Assembly (NCBI RefSeq): GCF_000344685.1
Contig: NW_006920412.1
Coordinates: 1,963,675 to 2,027,674, forward strand
Direction of reading: 5' to 3'
Source: Gloeophyllum trabeum ATCC 11539
Lineage: Eukaryota; Basidiomycota; Agaricomycetes; Gloeophyllales; Gloeophyllaceae
DNA: 64,000 nt
The notes beneath the pieces were generated by a model. The model did no database searches. It saw nothing but the letters and a program-made list of their open reading frames with translations, and was not told the DNA's origin. Below are positions 57,874 through 64,000 of the stretch, piece by piece (the first letter of the stretch is position 1; every line of letters starts with the position of its first letter). Made by a program: the position numbers and the translations under genes.

Positions 57874-58635
57874 ATGAAGTTTAACCCTGGTTAGTTCTTT
57901 TCCTGTTGCTATGCTTGACCGCGGTATCCCGTACTTCTGCAACACTGGGCTCTTTCCATGCGATGGCTAGGATGGATGGGTTCTATGAGTGGTGGATGCG
58001 GTCTCCGAGCTTGGATTGACCAGTTAGTTTGGAGCGCTGTCTAACAGTATGTTTGCTCATTCTAGACGTCTCCTCATCTCGGCGTAAGGCCCACAAGGCC
58101 CACTTTTCCGCTCCTTCATCCGTTCGCCGCAAGATTATGTCGTCCTCGCTCGCTAAGGACCTCCGGGCCAAGCACAACGTATGGTGATCTGATTTCTGCT
58201 TGAGCTATGGTCTGACGTCTCATTAGACACGCTCTGTGCCGATTCGCAAAGACGATGAGGTGCGCGTTGTCAGGGGCAAGTACAAGGGACGTGAGGGGAA
58301 GGTCACACAAGTGTACCGGAAGAAATGGGTCATCCACATCGACCGGGTACAACGTGACAAGTCAAACGGTGCATCGGTACCGATTGGCATCCACCCGAGT
58401 AACGTTGTCATTACTTCTCTCAAGTTGGACAAGGACCGGTGCGTGCTGTTCGCAGAGTTTGCAAGCCTTCACTAACTAAACTGTACCTCAGACGGGCAAT
58501 TCTGGATCGTAAAGACAGGAAGAAGAATCCCCCTCCCAACTTGGCTCGGACCTCAGGCGAGGACGTCGAGATGGTTGACGTGAGTAATACAGCTGCTTTT
58601 GCTGGACCAGAATATCTTATCGGTTCAAGCAGTAA
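57874..58635 (+). CDS. RPL26: 60S ribosomal protein L26 (uL24)
   Basis: uL24 sits at the polypeptide exit tunnel of the large subunit. Exons 57874-57889, 58066-58178, 58227-58438, 58492-58579 and 58633-58635 give 143 aa, the normal size. Sequence: [19 protein letters not shown], then [20 protein letters not shown], the KOW motif [20 protein letters not shown], and [21 protein letters not shown]. Exon 1 is only 16 nt. The last coding exon contributes just the TAA: GTTGAC|gtgagt...aagcag|TAA. Without that splice, translation would run on for 68 unrelated residues to 58783. The ending VEMVD fits what I expect of the fungal family. It converges on VMA8. Confidence 0.94.
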
Positions 58636-58823
58636 TCGTCCGCCTGTTCGACATTATGCTCTCTGTTTCGTGTTGTTTGGGCACCTCAAAACACTCATGT
58701 ACTTATGCGTGCACTATTCCATATATGACATGCTGCATGGTACCGGCAGTCCTTTACGGCGTCGGCGCAGTCATGATTCGTGAAGGCACTATCAAACGAA
58801 CGAACAAACAGGTACCATGCTAT

Positions 58824-59772
58824 TCAGAAAATGACATCTTCGTCTTTGCTATTGAGAAGATCGCCTGGGCTATCATCTGCTGCAATCTCCTGTGTCGGCG
58901 GACTGATTTCATCTGCTATTGGCAGCGCTGCTCGTCTGGCGTCCTCCGCTTGAGCATCGCGCTTCTTCTTTGCCTGGACTTTCTTGAGACTGTCAATGCA
59001 TTAGTGTGTCCGATATCAACTAGATGGCAGTAAGATCGTCCTACCGGAAGAACTCTTCTCGGTCCATCTCATCTAGCTCACTCGTGATGTACTTGATCGT
59101 ATTTTCCAACCGAGGGATAACAACATGTTCAATAGCGTTAACCCGCCGGTTCGTTGCCCGGATGACTTCGTCAAGAATCATGAACGCTGTCTGCAGGGAG
59201 GCCAGTTCTACTAGAGTCTCCACAGCTTTAGCATACACTTCTTTAGCCTTCAACACTTGCTGGCCACCACGTCCGAGACCAGTGAGATTGAAATCTGAGC
59301 AATGAGGTGTTGACTTGCGGTGTACAGTGCAATGATCATGGATGGACCCACCAGATCCCGCTACCCTGTCAACCTCGAATGCAGGGAGGACGACACCCGA
59401 AACATTCTCTTGCTTCGCCTTCACTTTGAAGGATGCGGCCTTGGCCTGTTCCCTGACGAGATAGGATATGTCTCCAGTAGCATAGGTAACCTCTGCCAAA
59501 GAGAAGGAGGCTAGCTGCATCACCCTGCCCATCTTGCGCTTAGCCTTTGTTCATCAAGAACGAGACGAAATTAGATATTTCGGCCGAATGACATGCAGGG
59601 CCGCACGTACTTCGTCCACTTTCTTCAAGATAGCTCGAAACCGAGTCGTCAAAGCATCGCGTTTCTTAGCTAACAGCGAATGACCTGTCTGTGCGCCTTT
59701 CAACCGCTGCTTCGTATTGGTGAGGGCCATTCGAGTCGGAAATATGTTTTCGCGCTGCCCAGCACCAGACAT
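58824..59772 (-). CDS. VMA8: V-type ATPase subunit D
   Basis: Subunit D is the central rotor shaft of the V1 sector of the vacuolar proton pump. Exons give [51 protein letters not shown], then [39 protein letters not shown], a 60-nt intron, [34 protein letters not shown] and [18 protein letters not shown]. The variable tail ends KDEDVIF at 58824-58826. The long helical hairpin structure and the [11 protein letters not shown] motif are diagnostic. It starts 112 bp from the divergent tRNA-Phe gene. Confidence 0.95.
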
Positions 59773-59884
59773 AGTAACTGCGAGAGCTGGAGCGGCGAGG
59801 TGTGCTACGGGTCTGTCTCGATGTCAGGAAACACTGTCAGGGGAAGTATGGGGATCTATTTATAAAAAATGCAATAGCAGCAAT

Positions 59885-59971
59885 GCCGAGATAGCTCAGC
59901 TGGGAGAGCAATAGACTGAAGTTGTTATTCGGTAAATCTAGAGGTCCCGTGTTCAATCCACGGTCTTGGCA
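59885..59971 (+). tRNA. tRNA-Phe(GAA) with a 14-nt intron
   Basis: Acceptor stem GCCGAGA/TCTTGGC pairs fully (one G-U), the D arm reads GCTCAGCTGGGAGAGC, and the T arm CCGTG-TTCAATC-CACGG is perfect. The anticodon GAA is at 59918-59920, then G37, and a 14-nt intron (59922-59935) before A38, the canonical nuclear position. Mature length is 73 nt. The anticodon stem has one A-G mismatch at its first pair. A short T run follows (59973-59977). Confidence 0.92.
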
Positions 59972-60196
59972 TTATTTTGCTTCGGCATTTCCCGATGTAT
60001 TCAGCCTGTATCATGAATACCTTGTGAACGCGGGTCGGTCTCCAAACGCACCCAGCTACCTGCATGCCAGTACTGTTATTCGTACAAACCGACTTCGGTC
60101 AAAGAAGCCATGAGATCATGCGTTGTGGTGTTTTTCTCTAGTGACTAGTCTTCTGCATCCGAGTTGGACAGGCTCTTTGGTCAGGTGGTCTTTCTG
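59972..60196. other. Spacer between tRNA-Phe and inverted-repeat element
   Basis: No gene seen. Confidence 0.4.
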
Positions 60197-60992
60197 TGTC
60201 GGAAAATCTGGAAAAGACTGATAAGCCCTGACAGAACCTGACGGACTGATCAGGCATTATAATGTTATGTTTCAAGGCTGATAAGCCCTTATCAGGTGTT
60301 GTCAGGTTTGGATTAGGTCGGGGCTTCTGGTGGTGCTGTAATATCACAGGAATTCTGTAGTATACATAGATCCTGTACGTCGGAAACATCTTGAAATACG
60401 GTCGTAGCCTTGACACGGGTTGAGTGTCTTAAAGGTGGCATGTTGACTACAGTAACATTATAGTCTAAGTCTAAAGTTATGGCGAAATCTACAAGAGCCG
60501 TACGTCTATACGTCAGAGGACGTGAGCGCGAGCGACGGTATCCAAGTCCAGCTGCAGTCATTACGAGTCGCCCGGTAAGGCAGTATGTATGATGTATATA
60601 TACCAATGTGAGACCCACACAACTATTGTTGCGTAGTGTATTAGTTATATTGTTAGTCTTTACATATATTATCATTGTTCGACTCAAGGCCGCTCGTTCG
60701 AATCAAAGTCGAAGTACCTGTATTAAAGTGACGTCTTAGATGGTGGTGTCAATGGCCATCAGGTGGCGTGAGTGGCTCCTCCTTTTCTCATTTCTGGGAC
60801 TCATGGCCTTATCCGGGCTTATCATGCCTTATAATGGCTTGTAACCCCCGTCAGGCCTGATCAGCCTGACGGAGGCTTACATGCGCTTTTCGATCATTTC
60901 TGAACCCGATAACTCTCCTCGAACCTGATTGACTTATCAGTGCATTATCTGGCATTGTATAGCAATATCATGCTTTTCTGATTTTTCCGACA
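60197..60992. mobile_element. Inverted-repeat element C
   Basis: TGTCGGAAAATCTGGAAAAG at 60197-60216 is matched, with a one-base gap and a few mismatches, by the reverse complement of 60973-60992. Within the 0.8-kb body, TGATAAGCCC-type units recur near 60219 and 60281 and in inverse at 60817, and the palindromes CTGATCAGG/CCTGATCAG appear near both ends. No transposase is encoded (the longest frame, 124 codons on the minus strand, has no domain). No clear target duplication was found, so its class is uncertain. It lies next to a tRNA gene. Confidence 0.55.
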
Positions 60993-61252
60993 TGCTTACC
61001 GTGGTGGGAGGGGGTGACCTCGCACAGAACGGACCACGCCTTTCTCGCGAAGCGGTTGCATGTCGGGGGTTTGTCAATCAACTCGCCCCAAATGGTCTTG
61101 CCATGCTTCGGGCCGATGATATAGACCTAATACGGTTTGCGTTGTGGGGAAAGAACGCCTCGCCTGCGTGAACGGTGTAAGGCAGTTACTCAGTCCTTCC
61201 CAGAGAATATCTAAACGCAACCACCACAACCTCTAGTTCAGGGATCCCTAGG

Positions 61253-64000
61253 ATGGTCTTGCTGTCTACGAGCTTCAGGCTCATCGAGGCGGGCAAGACT
61301 CCATTTCCCAAAGGCACTGCCCAGTCAATTAGTACAGGTGAGTGACACTTACTATCTGTCTCGGCAGAGCATTTACACAAGAATCGCTCAAGGTCTAAGA
61401 GCGTGGTGTCGTCCGTACCATGCCTCGAGTAGGCTCTCCAATGAACGGACGGACAATTCCGCTAGTGCTACCAGCCCAGAGGGTACGTACAAGGACAAAG
61501 CGTCGACAACTCAAAAGGGATACTATCTCATACCGGTCTTATATCCGAAGCTATACCTTACTCAGCACTGACAATTGGTGCCCCGACGGAGATTTATCCG
61601 AATGAGCGGCGTGTCTCTATCACCCCCCAGAATGCCGCTTTATTGCTGAAGAAGGGCTTCTCTAAGGTGCTGGTAGAACGTGGCGCCGGGATTCGTGCAC
61701 AGTTTGTGGACGAGCAATACGCGGCAGCTGGTGCAACTCTGGTTATGCGGGATGATGTTCTCAAAGCTTCGGACATCCTGCTCAAAGTGCGGCCTCCACT
61801 TTTGGGGAAGGAGGCTGAGCACCTCAGGGAACACAGCACAATCATATCGTTCCTCTACCCGGCTCAGAACAAGGACATTGTAGACGTATTAGCTCAGAGG
61901 AAGGTCAATGCATTCGCTATGGATATGATACCCCGCATCTCTCGCGCACAAGGCTTCGATGCTCTGAGGTATATGAGCGTGTGCTATGAGCTTCTGGACC
62001 ACTGACGAAACTTGATTCACAGTTCCATGGCCAATATTGCGGGTTATAAAGCGGTTCTCGAAGCCTCAAACCATTTCGGACGTTACATGACTGGTCAAGT
62101 GACAGCTGCCGGGTACGTCCTTTCCTATTCACTTCTTGGATGAGACCTGAGTCCGTCGTTTTTGATAGAAAGGTAATTAGTGCACCGTCACAGCGCGCAT
62201 CGTACGCGGTTCTGAATTTTGGATAGATCCCGCCTTGTAAGGTCCTCGTCATCGGTGCTGGCGTCGCTGGTCTGAGCGCCATAGCCACGGTTAGTTCTGG
62301 AGGGCCGTATGCATCGACCAACTGAGTGACGTTCTGGACAGGCCAAACGCATGGGTGCTATTGTACGCGGTTTTGATACCCGTGCTCCAGCTTTGGAACA
62401 AGTCAAATCCTTAGGAGGTGAACCCCTTGAGGTCTCCATAAAAGAAGAAGGCAGCGGTTCAGGTGGTTACGCGAAAGAGATGTCGAAGGAGTTCATCGAT
62501 GCTGAGATGGCTTTGTTCCTGGAGCAATGCAAGGATGTCGATATTGTTATAACCACGGTGCGGCCAGTATAGTCGCTGTGGTTGTAAAAACATAACGTCT
62601 TTTGTAGGCTCTTATCCCCGGGAAACCCGCACCAAAGCTCATCACGAAGGAGGTAGGACTTGTTTATGTTGTAACACTCAGGGTCTTGACATGCAGGCGA
62701 CAGATGGTAGCTGCCATGAAGCAAGGCTCAGTCATCGTGGATCTCGCTGCTGAATCTGGAGGCAACTGTGAGCTGACGCGACCCGGCCAACTCCATGTTG
62801 AGAAAGGCGTCACTATCATCGGTGGGGTTCAATCTCGCTGAGAGACTGGGAGGGATGCTTATGTTTGTTAACGGCATGACCCACCTCCCAGGTTATACCG
62901 ATCTTCCATCACGGCTGCCCACTCAGTCTTCGACTTTATATTCGAACAATATCACGAAGTTCCTGCTTTCCATAGGCGGAGATGGTAAATTCGCGATCGA
63001 CTTGAACGACGAAGTCGTGAGGGGTGCAATTGTTGTCCACAAAGGTACAATCCTGCCTCCTGCGCCTCGTCCCGCTCCGCCGCCACCCCCACAACCCACG
63101 ACTGCTAAGATCGAAGAAGAGAAAAAAATAACAGCTCTGACACCTTGGCAGAAAGCTCAGAGAGAAGTCGCGACAATTACTGCAGGGATGGGGACAGCCG
63201 TTGCTATTGGCAAGTATGCTGCCCCTGCAGCGGTATCAACGCTTTTCACATCTTTCGCATTCGCCGGCTTGATCGGATATCGTGTGGTTTGGGGGGTAGC
63301 TCCTGCCTTGCATTCTCCTCTGATGTCCGTTACGAATGCAATCTCCGGTAAGGTATCAACCCTCGCCTAACCTGCTTCATACGCTAAGCAATGTTCCCAG
63401 GGATGGTCGGTGTGGGCGGTCTATTCGTGATGGGAGGCGGCTATCTTCCAGGGACTATTCCTCAAGCGTTGGGTGCCTTGTCTGTGCTATTGGCCAGCGT
63501 GAACGTTTTCGGCGGGTTCGTTATTACGAAGCGCATGCTCGACATGTTTAAACGTAAGCAAGCAACACATGGTACCCTTCGTAGATTATTGACAAATAGC
63601 CCTCCATAGGCCCCACGGACCCACCTGAATATCCTTGGTTGTATGCCCTCCCTGCCATTGTTTTCACTGGCGGATTTTTGGCTGCTGCAAGCACCGGAAT
63701 GGCAGGCCTTGTCCAAGCAGGATACCTCACTAGTAGTATCCTGTGTATTGGTAGGTTACTAAGTTTAACGGCCCCGTCGAGTTCGGTTGACTCTGGTGTC
63801 TAGGATCATTATCGGGACTTGGGTCCCAAGGCACTGCACGACAGGGTAACATCCTTGGCATTCTCGGGGTCATGTCCGGTATTATCTCGTCTCTGGCGGC
63901 GGTCGGGTTTTCCCCTGAGGTCATGGTACAGTTCGCAACAGTATCAGCTATTGGGGGCACGATAGGCGCGATCCTCGGGCGACGAATCACACCGACCGAA
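61253..64000 (+). CDS. NNT: Mitochondrial NAD(P) transhydrogenase (PntA-PntB fusion), truncated at window edge
   Basis: Proton-pumping transhydrogenase of the inner membrane, which transfers hydride from NADH to NADP+. Exons begin 61253-61337, 61393-61482, 61566-61968, 62023-62112, 62169-62172 (4 nt) and 62227 onward. The presequence is [18 protein letters not shown] then [14 protein letters not shown]. Domain [56 protein letters not shown] (Rossmann), [33 protein letters not shown] Pro-rich linker ([13 protein letters not shown]) follows. Domain [55 protein letters not shown]. The gene continues past 64000; domain III is not visible. The order matches animal NNT. Confidence 0.93.

Noticed and set aside
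58580..58783. C-terminal extension of RPL26 by read-through
   Set aside because: Adds unrelated hydrophobic residues; a canonical intron removes it and gives the expected length.
61186..61380. Minus-strand frame opposite the transhydrogenase leader ([20 protein letters not shown])
   Set aside because: Looks protein-like, but the plus strand gives a start, presequence and frame-preserving intron there; no partner exon on the minus strand.
1..64000. CRISPR arrays, bacterial operons, phage or plasmid genes
   Set aside because: None seen; the sequence is intron-rich fungal nuclear DNA.

Overview
This window is nuclear DNA from a filamentous basidiomycete, most likely an Agaricomycete. Genes are dense and broken by many short introns (about 50-60 bp, GT-AG, occasional GC-AG). 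Exons spliced in frame give recognisable proteins with basidiomycete-typical families: GPI-anchored cupredoxin, Tri3-like acyltransferase, CE16-type esterase. I assigned genes by reading protein motifs and joining exons by hand. Where I list exon limits, I checked that the summed exon lengths keep frame.

Layout. 1-2967: gene-free and repeat-rich, with two TA-flanked inverted-repeat elements sharing the ends CAGTCGACTCT. The larger holds a nested foldback and a pol III-like A/B-box cassette. 2968-9300: housekeeping block (BCS1, BUD23, TRAPP subunit BET3, mitoribosomal uS13m, XAP5/FAM50). 9600-19000: a possible small secreted protein, a two-domain cupredoxin, PUS4 and a DapA-family aldolase, separated by two gene-poor gaps. 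19151-25748: Tri3-like acyltransferase, Mediator MED16 and proteasome chaperone PSMG3. 25749-28493: an unresolved gap. 28494-38382: a small orphan gene, LIN1/CD2BP2, a PQ-loop vacuolar transporter, a CE16-like esterase, metaxin/SAM37, a complete-looking MITE and TAF7. 38462-45676: GAA1 and a USP48-type deubiquitinase, divergent. 45895-54406: three minus-strand genes (large uncharacterised Ser/Pro-rich protein, LUC7, and a J-domain/ankyrin/RG-repeat protein). 56171-59971: FRG1, RPL26, V-ATPase subunit D and an intron-containing tRNA-Phe. 60197-60992: another inverted-repeat element. 61253 to the right edge: mitochondrial NAD(P) transhydrogenase, truncated by the window.

Most genes sit in alternating divergent and convergent pairs with 80-350 bp between them. 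There is no sign of a biosynthetic cluster; the genes are mainly unrelated housekeeping functions (splicing: LUC7, LIN1, XAP5, FRG1; transcription: MED16, TAF7; mitochondria: BCS1, uS13m, SAM37, transhydrogenase). The most unusual points are a 4-nt microexon in the transhydrogenase, an internally duplicated cupredoxin with matching intron positions, an RPL26 stop codon lying alone in its own exon, and the inverted-repeat element families.
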